From Erwinia sp. ErVv1 (GTDB lineage: Bacteria; Pseudomonadota; Gammaproteobacteria; Enterobacterales; Enterobacteriaceae), in the NCBI RefSeq assembly GCF_900068895.1, contig NZ_CDPK01000019.1, positions 32,340-80,425 of the forward strand: a DNA stretch of 48,086 nucleotides. Reading direction: 5' to 3'. Position numbers and translations under genes: made by a program. Shown here one piece after another: positions 25,823-33,282 of this stretch; within the stretch, counting starts at the first letter, position 1; the number at the start of each line of letters is the position of its first letter. The notes beneath the pieces are model-generated. The model searched no databases and had not been told where the DNA came from. It saw only the letters and a program-made list of their open reading frames with translations.

Positions 25823-26146
25823 TTACGGGCTGTCCGGTGGCTCTGATGCTCCGTCCGGTTCTGTGAACAGCGTTATAATATCCCGTGAGCCATGCAGCAG
25901 CCTCTCTATACGCACTTCAGTATCAAGCACCCTGAACACGATGAGATAGCGCCCGTAAGCACAGCTTCTGACGCACTGCCCCAGCTCGGGTCTTTCTCTG
26001 TAGATGCCCGGTGATTCCCCTATCAGCAGGCACTGCTGATACAGCTCTTCCGTGAAGCTCACTGCCCGTACCGGGTTATCCTGCGCGATATAGTCACCTA
26101 TGGCTTCCATATCCTGCTCTGCCAGTGGTGATATACCCAGTTTCAT
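25823..26146 (-). CDS. parE: ParE/RelE-type toxin with a tail borrowed from the recombinase gene
   Basis: A 107-residue toxin of the ParE group (PLAEQDMEAIGDYIAQDNP, YGRYLIVFRVLDTEVRIERLLHGSRDI). Chromosomal ParE proteins normally end near the HGSRD block at about 95 residues. Here the last 13 residues (TEPDGASEPPDSP) match the end of the recombinase in copy B (PEPGAAAEPPESP), and the DNA match continues through the stop into the shared downstream repeat. So parDE appears joined to the final codons of a recombinase gene, giving a chimeric C-terminus. It is coupled to parD by an ATGA overlap. Whether the tail affects toxicity is unknown. Confidence 0.85.
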   Translation of the reverse strand: MKLGISPLAEQDMEAIGDYIAQDNPVRAVSFTEELYQQCLLIGESPGIYRERPELGQCVRSCAYGRYLIVFRVLDTEVRIERLLHGSRDIITLFTEPDGASEPPDSP

Positions 26147-26406
26147 TTCGTCTGCTCACCTTCGCCCATGCGTTGGTATTTGCGTGACAGACGCCCGAAC
26201 ACCTCTTCAGCACTTTTGCTTTCACCGCTGTTTATCCCTGCGCTGACCGCTTTTTGCAGTGTTTCAAGTTTCATCTGCTGCTCCCGTTCTTCCAGTGCTC
26301 TGAGTCCCGCACGGATCACTTCACTGGTGTTGTTGTAACGCCCGCTTTCTATCTGTTCGCGGATGAACGCTTCGAAGTAAGGACTGAGTGCTACGCTGGT
26401 TGGCAT
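26143..26406 (-). CDS. parD: ParD-type ribbon-helix-helix antitoxin
   Basis: An 87-residue antitoxin. The N-terminal ribbon-helix-helix (TSVALSPYFEAFIREQIESGRYNNTSEVIRAGLRALEERE) is the standard ParD/CopG DNA-binding fold, and the C-terminal part would wrap the toxin. GGTGGAG precedes the ATG. It is the first gene of the pair and overlaps parE by 4 nt. The operon probably autoregulates through the ParD-ParE complex. It has been placed between the recombinase remnant and the dif-like site. Confidence 0.9.
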   Translation of the reverse strand: MPTSVALSPYFEAFIREQIESGRYNNTSEVIRAGLRALEEREQQMKLETLQKAVSAGINSGESKSAEEVFGRLSRKYQRMGEGEQTK

Positions 26407-26459
26407 GGTCGTTTCTCCACCCGGATTACTATCAGTTAATAACTGTTAGTATTTCAGAG

Positions 26460-27262
26460 TTACTCTTCTCCATCAACTTTCGGTTTATCTGCCTCCCCCT
26501 GCTCCGCAGGATGCGTACCCGCATGCACCGCCTGCAACGCCCGGATACTCACCTGCGTGTAGATTTGCGTACTCTGTACGCTCCTGTGGCCCAGCATCGC
26601 CTGTATCCAGCGCAGGTCCGCGCCGTTCTCCAGCATCTGCGTCGCCATCGCATGGCGGAACAGGTGGCAGCTCCCTTTGTCGATACCCGCCGCTCTCAGG
26701 TACGGCACCACGGCCATGGTAATGCCGCAGGCCGTCAGACCCGCCACGCCGTCCATTACAGGAACAGTGCTTTGCAGTCAGGTATGACAAGGATTTCCGC
26801 CCTGACCTGGACGATGTAGCGCTTCAGCCACCACAGCGCCCTCCGATATCACTCGGTCCTGCTTTGCCTTGACCTGTACGATGGTGAGTACCTTCCTGCT
26901 GAAGTCCGGGCCGTATATCTCCAGTTTTTCTACTTCACCGCGCGGATACCCGTTGACCACAGCAGCTCCAGCAGCGCCCGGTCACTGACACCCTGCAACG
27001 TGCCCAGGTCGCACAGGTTCACGATGTCTTCCGCCTGTTCCACGCTCACGCTCAGGATGGTACGCGGCAGCCGTTTTTCCAGCCGTGGCAGCTCAAGGTC
27101 TGCCGCCGGATTTGCCAGTATCAGCCCCTGTTTTACCATCCAGGAGAACCACACCTGAAGCGGCTGGAGCGTGGTGCGCCGCCTCCGGCTGGAGAGCGGC
27201 TTACCGTTGGTTTTGCGGTACTGATACAAATACCGCTGGTAACGCTCCAGCACCGGCGGGTA
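26460..27262 (-). pseudogene. Truncated, frameshifted Xer-type tyrosine recombinase (copy A)
   Basis: Three consecutive frames reproduce the recombinase of copy B: LERYQRYLYQYRKTNGKPLS to LLELLWSTGIR, then RGEVEKLEIYGPDFSRKVLTIVQ, then the catalytic end [30 protein letters not shown] and STQIYTQ. About 88 N-terminal residues are missing where it abuts the XRE pseudogene, a frameshift follows the STGIR motif, and a stretch of about 35 codons around VGERALWWLNRWL is deleted. The catalytic H-x-x-R, H and Y remain but in a separate frame. After HPAEQ the tail differs from copy B, which marks the parDE junction. Confidence 0.88.
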
Positions 27263-27613
27263 CCTACGCGACTTAACTTACTACGTAAAGAGCCTGGCCT
27301 GTCCCAGCAGGCGATGGCTGATGCCGTTGGCCTGCCCGTTAACAGCTGGAAGTAGTACAAGAGCGGCCAGGCGATGCCTTCTCTTGATGCACTGAAGAAG
27401 ATTGCCACCACGCTACATGTCAGTACCGTTTTTTTGTTGTTTGATGAACATGAACGTGGACCTGAAGGTGAGCTGGCGCTTCAGTTTGAAGCCATCAGCC
27501 AGTTGCCGGAGAACGAACAGGCGATAGTCCGTGAAGTACTGGAAAGCCTGATCACCGAGTACCAGTCCCGCCGCTGGGACTCTGCAAGGAAGGCGGCTAA
27601 AGAAGAGAGTTAA
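27261..27613 (+). pseudogene. XRE-family regulator, 5'-truncated with an in-frame amber stop (copy 2)
   Basis: The frame reads RLNLLRKEPGLSQQAMADAV, then GLPVNSWK, then TAG at 27353-27355, then YKSGQAMPSLDALKKIATTL and on to a stop at 27613. It is a helix-turn-helix of the XRE class with the C-terminal segment ALQFEAISQLPENEQAIVREVLESLI. The start is lost at the junction with the recombinase remnant, and the amber codon sits inside the DNA-binding region. The part after the ATG at 27374 could still make a 79-residue fragment without a working helix-turn-helix. It precedes symE copy 2, matching the XRE-symE order of copy 3. Confidence 0.82.
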
Positions 27614-27620
27614 CACGAGC

Positions 27621-27654
27621 GCGGGCTGAAGGTGGTGGAACAGCGACAACCCGC
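27621..27654 (-). ncRNA. Candidate SymR-type antisense RNA/leader hairpin for symE copy 2
   Basis: GCGGG and CCCGC flank an interrupted inverted repeat between the XRE pseudogene and symE, in the same position as the hairpins of the other symE copies. The assignment as an antisense RNA locus rests on analogy to E. coli symE/symR. Confidence 0.35.
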
Positions 27655-27686
27655 TGACCACAACCAATTAAGTGAGGTAGCTAATC

Positions 27687-27896
27687 ATGGCTGCGCAACA
27701 TCATAAGTCAGAATACTTTTCAACCAAAGTCCGGCTCTATACCGTGGGTTACATTAAGGATCATATTAAGCACCGTCCGTCACCGTCGATCACGCTGCGG
27801 GGCCACTGGATGGGGGATCTGGGGTTTGAGACGGGCAGGAAGGTTGAGGTGATTTGTGAACAGGGCAAGTTGATTATCCGGCTGGCTGAGGAGTAA
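27687..27896 (+). CDS. symE: SymE-family toxin, short form (copy 2)
   Basis: A 69-residue near duplicate of copy 1, differing mainly near the N-terminus (FSTKVRLYTVGYIKDHIKHRP against VSTKARRYTMGYGRVHIKLQP) and identical through most of the SPSITLRGHWM core and the IIRLAEE end. GAGGT lies 8 nt before the ATG. The XRE regulator ahead of it is a pseudogene. Like copy 1 it lacks the C-terminal segment of full-length SymE. Confidence 0.82.
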   Translation: MAAQHHKSEYFSTKVRLYTVGYIKDHIKHRPSPSITLRGHWMGDLGFETGRKVEVICEQGKLIIRLAEE

Positions 27897-27910
27897 GCGG
27901 CGGGTAAAAA

Positions 27911-27940
27911 GATCCCGGCTCGGTGGCCGGGATTAATTTT
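27911..27940 (+). terminator. Rho-independent terminator after symE copy 2
   Basis: ATCCCGGC and GCCGGGAT form an 8-bp stem around TCGGTG, followed by TAATTTTT. This is the best-formed member of the symE terminator hairpins. Confidence 0.82.
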
Positions 27941-28028
27941 TCAGATTATCTTTTAGTTTGCTGAGGGTTTGCACTGCTGCTGACGCCGCCAGGGATGGCG
28001 GCCCCACCCCGGCCCACAACGCGGGGGC

Positions 28029-28135
28029 GCACGACATAATGTGTATTATACGAAGACGGCCCGCTCGTTGAGGGCGGGCCGGGCTGAGGGGCTCTGCAGG
28101 ACGACTGCGTATAATACCCGCACATTATGTTGAAC
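28029..28135. other. Paired inverted dif-like sites, copy B (candidate recombination site)
   Basis: Left site 28029-28056 (minus strand: TCTTCGTATAA, 6-nt centre, TTATGTCGTGC); right site 28104-28135 (plus strand: ACTGCGTATAA, 10-nt centre, TTATGTTGAAC). The right arms match E. coli dif at 8/11 and 9/11 positions. The spacer of 47 nt contains its own stem, GGCCCGC with GCGGGCC. As in copy A, the two halves can pair with a 4-nt bulge on one side. The core GTATAATAC is identical in both copies. Confidence 0.7.
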
Positions 28136-28227
28136 GGACGTTCGGCCAGCAGCATGAACGCAGAGAACGCCACCGCTTAGCGCTGGCCGGGCGGCCGTTT
28201 ACCCCCGCGCACACGGGACGCGATGAA

Positions 28228-28259
28228 GGCAGAGCGCCGCACGGACGCGGCGCTCTGCC
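28228..28259. other. Perfect 13-bp hairpin with ACGGAC loop, copy B
   Basis: GGCAGAGCGCCGC (28228-28240) and GCGGCGCTCTGCC (28247-28259) pair perfectly. No T run follows on either strand, so it is not a standard terminator. It lies 30 bp from the recombinase stop codon and is shared with copy A. Confidence 0.85.
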
Positions 28260-28289
28260 GTGCACGGAACAACCCGGCTCACAGAGGGC

Positions 28290-29357
28290 TTACGGGCTTT
28301 CCGGCGGCTCCGCTGCTGCGCCCGGTTCCGGGTTCTCCCGCTGCTCTGCCGGATGGGTTGAGGCATGCACTGCCTGAAGTGCCCGGATACTCACCTGCGT
28401 GTAGATTTGGGTTGATTCAACGCTCCTGTGACCCAGCATCGCCTGTATCCATCTGAGGTCCGCGCCGTTCTCCAGCATCTGCGTGGCCATCGCGTGGCGG
28501 AACAGGTGGCAGCTCCCTTTGTCGATGCCCGCCGCTCTCAGGTACGGCACCACGGCCATTGTTATACCACTGGCCGTCAGCCCCGCCATGCCGTCCATCG
28601 CCAGGAACAGCGCCTTGCAGTCAGGGACGGCAAGAACCTCCGGGCGTACATGATGCAGCCAGCGGTTAAGCCACCACAGCGCCCGCTCGCCCACCGGGAT
28701 CACCCGGTCCTGCTTTCCCTTGCCCTGCACGATGGTCAGTACCCGGCGTGAGAAGTCCGCGCTGTATATCTCAAGCGCGGCCACCTCGCCACGCCGTATC
28801 CCCGTTGACCACAGCAGCTCCAGCAGCGCACGGTCACGGATGCCCTGCCGCGTCGTCAGGTCGCACCCGTTCAGCACCTCCTCCACCTGTTCCACGCTCA
28901 GTATCGTGCGCGGCAGATGCCTTTCCAGCCTCGGCAGCTCAAGGTCAGCGGCCGGATTCGCCAGGATAAGGCCCTGTTTCGCCATCCAGCTGAACCACAC
29001 CTGAAGCGGTTGCAGCGTGGTCCGCTGGGTGCGCGTGCTTAACGGCTCACCGTTGCTCTTGCGGTACTGATACAGATGCCGCTGGTACGTTTCCAGCGCC
29101 GGGCGCGTCACGTCTCCGGCATGGTGCAGGCCCCGTTCAGCCGCCCACAGGATAAAGCGGTAGCTGTGATGCGTCTGCACCTTCAGCGTGGTCTCCGACC
29201 AGTTGCGCTCCCTGCGCCACCTGACGAACCGCAGCAGCAGGTTATAGAGGCTTTTCGGGTCGGAAGCCGGGCCGACGGGCTGGCGGTACACGTCATCGAC
29301 GGTAAGCAGGCGGTTTGAGCGGGGTTTACGGTTAGCCACGTTGCACCACCCCATCAT
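28290..29357 (-). CDS. Xer-type tyrosine recombinase
   Basis: A 355-residue site-specific recombinase. An N-terminal SAM-like core-binding domain (about 30-135) precedes the catalytic domain, with R188 (STGIRRGE), K213 (GKGKQDRVIP), H284-x-x-R287 (CHLFRH), H310 (LGHRS) and nucleophile Y319 (STQIYTQ) all present. It is longer than XerC/XerD (about 300), with N-terminal and proline-rich C-terminal extensions. Its start overlaps the end of the primase gene; a GTG at 29339 with GGGGTGG ahead is an alternative start. The gene ends 30 bp from the conserved hairpin and 155 bp from the dif-like pair, which I take as its likely substrate. Confidence 0.92.
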   Translation of the reverse strand: MMGWCNVANRKPRSNRLLTVDDVYRQPVGPASDPKSLYNLLLRFVRWRRERNWSETTLKVQTHHSYRFILWAAERGLHHAGDVTRPALETYQRHLYQYRKSNGEPLSTRTQRTTLQPLQVWFSWMAKQGLILANPAADLELPRLERHLPRTILSVEQVEEVLNGCDLTTRQGIRDRALLELLWSTGIRRGEVAALEIYSADFSRRVLTIVQGKGKQDRVIPVGERALWWLNRWLHHVRPEVLAVPDCKALFLAMDGMAGLTASGITMAVVPYLRAAGIDKGSCHLFRHAMATQMLENGADLRWIQAMLGHRSVESTQIYTQVSIRALQAVHASTHPAEQRENPEPGAAAEPPESP

Positions 29358-32343
29358 CAGGGGCGACGGCGGTGACGCGTTTTTCTTTTCCTCTTATTAC
29401 TGCGTTTTTGTCAGACCCGACCGCTTCACCCGTTAACCCTCGCCGGCTCTGGCCTGACGCCGCTTTTTTGCCGTCCGCCTGCCCCCCGGCCGCACCCCGA
29501 CCGGGGGCCGACCGCTCTGCCCCTGACCCCGACCGGAGCGCGCCGCCCTCGTCAGCCGCCACCTCCAGCAGCCCGCACAGGTGCGCCCGGTCACCCTCTT
29601 CCCCGTCCCACAGCAGCCCGTACCCATACGTCAGCCCGCGCCGGAACAGCAGCAGGTATTCCATTTCAACCAGCCGGGCCAGGTGGATTTTCAGCTGCGT
29701 GTCGCCCCAGCCCAGCGACGAACGCACCTCGCGCCGCGTGAACCGCAGCTCCTCCGGCTTCACCGCCTGCCGCTGCGCCGCTTCCTGTACCCAGCCCTTC
29801 AGCTGGATTAACAGCCTGCGCGTCTGCGGCGGCATCTCGTCCAGCGTGCGCCCCAGCACCTCATGCGCTAACCGGTTTGCCAGGGTGATATCCGATGGCT
29901 GCACTTCGATATATTCGATGACCTGGCCGCGATGCTCAGCCCGCTTCACCTCCCGCTGGTACTGGTGCAGCAGGGCTATCGACTGGATTAAGGTGAGGTA
30001 CTTCATATGGTCGCGCCGGGTGCGCGTTTTATCGCTCAGGAACGTCAGCCGCTCCGCATACGGATTGACCACCTTCAGCGGCCGCAGCAGCCGCTGCGCG
30101 TTCTGGTGCAGCTTCGTGACGTAACCTTTTTCCGACTGCGCCAGCAGCCCTTCCAGCGTCTGGCCGCGCCGCTGCATCGCGTGTATCGCCTGCGTCTGCT
30201 CCCTGGACTCGTTCACCGCCAGCACCAGGCAGCGGTTCAGCAGCTCTTCGTCCACGTCGATGGCCGTGGTGGTCAGCATCAGCATCACCGGGCCCTTCAC
30301 GCTGTACTCCCGCGTCACCAGCTCCCCGCTCTGCTCGTTCTTGCCCGTCGAGGCGATTTTCAGCTCCCCGTCCGACTGCAGCAGCTTCAGGGCATACGCC
30401 GCCTGCCGCACCCCCTCCTCCTCCGCTATCGCCAGGATTTTATGCTGCAGCGAGGTCTCCCCCAGGTAGTACAGGCTCTGCCCGGTCATGGCCGAGTACT
30501 GGATGCGCTCCTCCTCCGGCATCAGCCCAAGCACCGCGTCCATCAGCGAGGATTTCCCCGCCGCAGACGATGACTGGATTAACACCGCCAGCGGCTTATC
30601 AAGCTTACGGCTGACCGCCGCCAGATACCCGGTCAGCAGGTTGGTGGCTTCGCCCACCACGCCGCAGGCCGCGAGGTCATTCACTATCCGCTCTGCCAGG
30701 TCAGGGGATTTCAGCAGCGCCAGCGCCGCCGCTTCATCCTCACCGGAGACCGTCACCGCCCCGGAAGCCTGTTCCGCTTCCGCCGCCTTCAGCCGTTCAT
30801 CCCGGCGGGCTTCGAGTGCCAGCAGCACCCGGCCGCATTCACGTTTTATCACCGCGAGTTCACACGCCAGCTCGTTCGCCGCCGTGCTCACATACGCCTG
30901 CCGCTGCTTCGCGTGGTACATATCGAACGTATCAACGTGGAACGCGCCGGTTGATTCGTCCAGCACCTGCACGTTCACCTTCATCACTTCGGAGAGGGTA
31001 TTCTTCTGCCAGCCCCGCACCCGCCACGCGCGCGGCCCGGAACGCAGCAGCAGCTCGCCGGAGGGCGTGATGTCGCAGGCGATAGCGGGGATTGCAGCGG
31101 CAACCGTTGCCGTCTGAACGCCCGGCAGGGCAGCTAAAGAAGACGGTTTTTCGCCGCTGGCGGTCAGCGTTTCCGGTGCGGCAGTGGGGCCGCTGTCTGA
31201 CCCCATCCGCACGGCCTGCTCCAGCGCAAGCGCGAACGCAGACTCAGGATTGCCGCTTTTCAGCGCATACGCGTTCGCATCCAGCCCCGCCGGGAACCGC
31301 ACCCGCCAGGCCTCGATCCCCGCCTCTGCCAGCTGACCGGCGACCCCTTCCGCACCCCGATCCCCGGCGTCGTCCCGGTCGAAGGCGATCAGCACCCGCT
31401 TCACCCCGTGATACGCCAGCGCCGCCAGATGATCCGCGTTAAAGCCGTTGCAGCCATACGCGGCGATCGCGTTGCGGAACCCCGCGCACCAGAAGGTCAT
31501 CGCGTCGATCAGCGCCTCGCACAGGATCGCCTCTGACGAGGCTTTCAGCGCCGGCTCATTCCACACCCCGGCCAGCGGTGACGGCAGGTAAAGGTGCTTT
31601 GCCGATCCCTTTTTTATCTGATGATCCGGCATGGTACGCCGCCCGTACAGCTGCAACACCCGGCCACGTGCAGCCGGATCATAACTTTCTGACCAGCCCG
31701 TGACCGGCACCACCAGGCAGCCCCGGAAGTGATCCTGACGCGTCGACTCACGCACCACGCCCAGCCCGGTAAGCCTTGCCCGGAGGGATTTTCCTTCCTT
31801 CGACGCCGGTGACGGCAGCGCCCCCGCCACGCCGTGCGCCCCCGCGAACCCCAACCGGAAGTGGCTCACCAGCCCGGGATGGTTCAGGCCGCGCTTCTCC
31901 AGCCAGGCCAGCGCATCCGGGCTGTTCAGCAGGTTCCGGTGATACCAGTTCACCGCCTGGTTAAGTAGCGCCTGGCCGTCGTCGTCCAGGTCGGTGAGCG
32001 TCTGACGGGCAGGCGGCGAAGAAGGCGCAGGAAGAACAGCGGCTGAAGAAGAGGCGGCAGATCCGGCGAACTCACGCAGCCGCAGCACCGCTTTCGGCAG
32101 GGAGAAGTTTTCGGTTTTCATCATCCAGTCAACCACTGACCCCGCCGCCCCGCAGCCGAAGCAGTGATACAGGTTTTTGGCCGGGCTGATGACCAGCGAG
32201 GGGGTTTTCTCCTGATGGAACGGACACAGCAGCACCAGGTCACGCCCCTGTTTACGCAGCTGATGCCCCTGTGATTCGGCCAGCGCCGCTAACGACACGG
32301 TGCGCTTTAACTCGTCCAGTTCCTTCTGCGGGATGCGGGGCAT
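29332..32343 (-). CDS. CHC2/TOPRIM DNA primase fused to an AAA+-type ATPase/helicase-like domain
   Basis: A 1003-residue protein numbered from the ATG at 32343 (AGGAG 6 nt ahead; a TTG lies 6 nt further upstream). The N-terminus is a DnaG-type zinc finger (C40, H43, C61, C64; LLCPFHQEKTPSLV, NLYHCFGCG). A TOPRIM domain follows with E276 (LCEAL) and D322/D324 (AFDRDDAGD). Near residue 590 comes a Walker A loop (SSSAAGKSS), then ILAIAEEEG as Walker B and MLTTTAIDVDEELLNRC as sensor region. A winged-helix-like part (FTRREVRSSLGWGDTQLKIHLARL) and a low-complexity tail end it. The layout suits replication initiation of a mobile element, primase and helicase in one chain. It is coupled to the recombinase gene. 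Confidence 0.88.
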   Translation of the reverse strand: MPRIPQKELDELKRTVSLAALAESQGHQLRKQGRDLVLLCPFHQEKTPSLVISPAKNLYHCFGCGAAGSVVDWMMKTENFSLPKAVLRLREFAGSAASSSAAVLPAPSSPPARQTLTDLDDDGQALLNQAVNWYHRNLLNSPDALAWLEKRGLNHPGLVSHFRLGFAGAHGVAGALPSPASKEGKSLRARLTGLGVVRESTRQDHFRGCLVVPVTGWSESYDPAARGRVLQLYGRRTMPDHQIKKGSAKHLYLPSPLAGVWNEPALKASSEAILCEALIDAMTFWCAGFRNAIAAYGCNGFNADHLAALAYHGVKRVLIAFDRDDAGDRGAEGVAGQLAEAGIEAWRVRFPAGLDANAYALKSGNPESAFALALEQAVRMGSDSGPTAAPETLTASGEKPSSLAALPGVQTATVAAAIPAIACDITPSGELLLRSGPRAWRVRGWQKNTLSEVMKVNVQVLDESTGAFHVDTFDMYHAKQRQAYVSTAANELACELAVIKRECGRVLLALEARRDERLKAAEAEQASGAVTVSGEDEAAALALLKSPDLAERIVNDLAACGVVGEATNLLTGYLAAVSRKLDKPLAVLIQSSSAAGKSSLMDAVLGLMPEEERIQYSAMTGQSLYYLGETSLQHKILAIAEEEGVRQAAYALKLLQSDGELKIASTGKNEQSGELVTREYSVKGPVMLMLTTTAIDVDEELLNRCLVLAVNESREQTQAIHAMQRRGQTLEGLLAQSEKGYVTKLHQNAQRLLRPLKVVNPYAERLTFLSDKTRTRRDHMKYLTLIQSIALLHQYQREVKRAEHRGQVIEYIEVQPSDITLANRLAHEVLGRTLDEMPPQTRRLLIQLKGWVQEAAQRQAVKPEELRFTRREVRSSLGWGDTQLKIHLARLVEMEYLLLFRRGLTYGYGLLWDGEEGDRAHLCGLLEVAADEGGALRSGSGAERSAPGRGAAGGQADGKKAASGQSRRGLTGEAVGSDKNAVIRGKEKRVTAVAPDDGVVQRG

Positions 32344-32441
32344 ATCCAACTCCTGTAAAACACGTCAATAGACACTTATGTAGATTGCATTATCTATATA
32401 TTATGAGATTTGCAACAGGCAACTAAAAAGGAGGCCGTACA
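32344..32441. promoter_or_regulatory. Divergent promoter region between the primase and XRE genes
   Basis: Ninety-eight bp rich in A and T separate two divergent starts. On the minus strand TTGCAA, 17 nt and TAATGC give a weak sigma-70-like pair for the primase. The segment TTATCTATATATTATGAG in the centre is partly symmetric and is a candidate operator for the XRE protein. Both are inferences. This is also the probable right border of the recombinase-primase unit. Confidence 0.35.
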
Positions 32442-32843
32442 ATGAACACCGATAATTCATTGTGTGCAGGTATGGATATGTCAGCATTTGCAGAGCGTCT
32501 TCGCCTGTTGCGTGAGGCCCGTAATCTCAGTCAGGTCCGTCTGGCTGAGCTGCTTGGATTAGACCCGCGAGCCTATAACCGCTGGGAGAAAGCAGCAACA
32601 GCCCCTCACCTGGATACGGTGATTAAGATTGCCGATGTGCTACAGGTGACGCTGGATGAACTGGTTGGCCGTCAGGCCGTTTCGGAAGAGGTGAAGATCC
32701 GTAATCATATGCTGCATTCTTTGTGGCAGAAGGCGGATCTGTTGCCGGATTCAGATCAGCAGGCGCTGATCGCCGTACTGGACAGTTTTGTTAAGAAGTC
32801 GATGGTTGAACAGGTAATAGGATTTAACAGTAGCAGACGTTAA
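32442..32843 (+). CDS. XRE-family transcriptional regulator (intact copy 3)
   Basis: A 133-residue protein with an N-terminal Cro/CI-type helix-turn-helix (FAERLRLLREARNLSQVRLAELLGLDPRAYNRWEKAATAPHLDTVIKIADVLQVTLDELVG, about residues 15-75) and an alpha-helical C-terminal part (SLWQKADLLPDSDQQALIAVLDSFVKK). AGGAGG lies 7 nt before the ATG. It is the only undamaged one of four XRE genes or remnants in the region, each located just upstream of a symE gene. It may repress symE or the divergent primase gene. Confidence 0.88.
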   Translation: MNTDNSLCAGMDMSAFAERLRLLREARNLSQVRLAELLGLDPRAYNRWEKAATAPHLDTVIKIADVLQVTLDELVGRQAVSEEVKIRNHMLHSLWQKADLLPDSDQQALIAVLDSFVKKSMVEQVIGFNSSRR

Positions 32844-32849
32844 CTGAGC

Positions 32850-32884
32850 GCGGCAGGCGTGAGTTCTCACCTCATACCCGCCGC
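32850..32884 (-). ncRNA. Candidate SymR-type antisense RNA/leader hairpin for symE copy 3
   Basis: GCGGC and GCCGC bound a hairpin with an inner GTGAG-TTC-TCAC stem, in the leader of the full-length symE. The flanking sequence is almost the same as at copy 1, which supports a conserved regulatory element rather than chance. Confidence 0.42.
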
Positions 32885-32914
32885 TAACCACAAGCAACTA
32901 AACAGGAGTTGATT

Positions 32915-33262
32915 ATGGCTGAGCAACATCATAAGTCAGGGACGGGTACGCCCACAACAACACGAGCTTACACCGTGAGCTATATCCGGGATTCACGTAC
33001 CTTTGAACCCGTTCCGGCCATTACCCTGAAGGGCGGCTGGCTGAAGGAGGCGGGGTTTGATACCGGAACACAGCTTAACGTCCGGGTGCTGCCGGGCTGC
33101 CTGATACTGACCGCGCTGGAACCCCGGCCAGAGCCGGAGGAGCCGGAAGTGGTCACCACCCTGCGCCAGACCTGTAAAAAACTCTCCGCTCGTAAGCAAC
33201 AGCAGATCGCCGAGTTTATTCAGGTGATCGCCGGGCCGCAGAAGCGGGCGGCTAAGGTGTAA
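32915..33262 (+). CDS. symE: SymE-family toxin, full length (copy 3)
   Basis: A 115-residue SymE protein, the closest of the four to E. coli SymE. The core VPAITLKGGWLKEAGFDTGTQLNVRVLPGCLILTAL is followed by the C-terminal segment LRQTCKKLSARKQQQIAEFIQVIAG, which parallels [24 protein letters not shown] of E. coli. The ATG at 32915 has AGGAG 6 nt ahead; a TTG at 32909 is less likely. It follows the intact XRE gene by 71 bp and ends at a good terminator. Confidence 0.9.
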   Translation: MAEQHHKSGTGTPTTTRAYTVSYIRDSRTFEPVPAITLKGGWLKEAGFDTGTQLNVRVLPGCLILTALEPRPEPEEPEVVTTLRQTCKKLSARKQQQIAEFIQVIAGPQKRAAKV

Positions 33263-33282
33263 CTGACTGGTTATAAAGTAAA

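Larger units (their letters stand above)
25498..25845. repeat. Recombinase-unit 3' repeat, copy A
   Basis: This block and 27984-28312 (copy B) share a clearly homologous order: a GCC-rich lead (CCACCAGGGAT / CGCCAGGGAT), the dif-like inverted pair, the CGCGCACACGGGACGCGATG segment, a hairpin with ACGGAC loop, and the last 12 or so codons of the recombinase gene. Between copies the dif-like arms and hairpins are better kept than the spacer. It shows that the recombinase unit exists twice here. Confidence 0.85.
27984..28312. repeat. Recombinase-unit 3' repeat, copy B
   Basis: Homologous to 25498-25845 in the same orientation. In this copy the block runs directly into the end of the intact recombinase gene, which shows what the ancestral layout was. 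Apart from the dif-like pair and the 13-bp hairpin, no gene is seen in 27941-28289. Confidence 0.85.
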
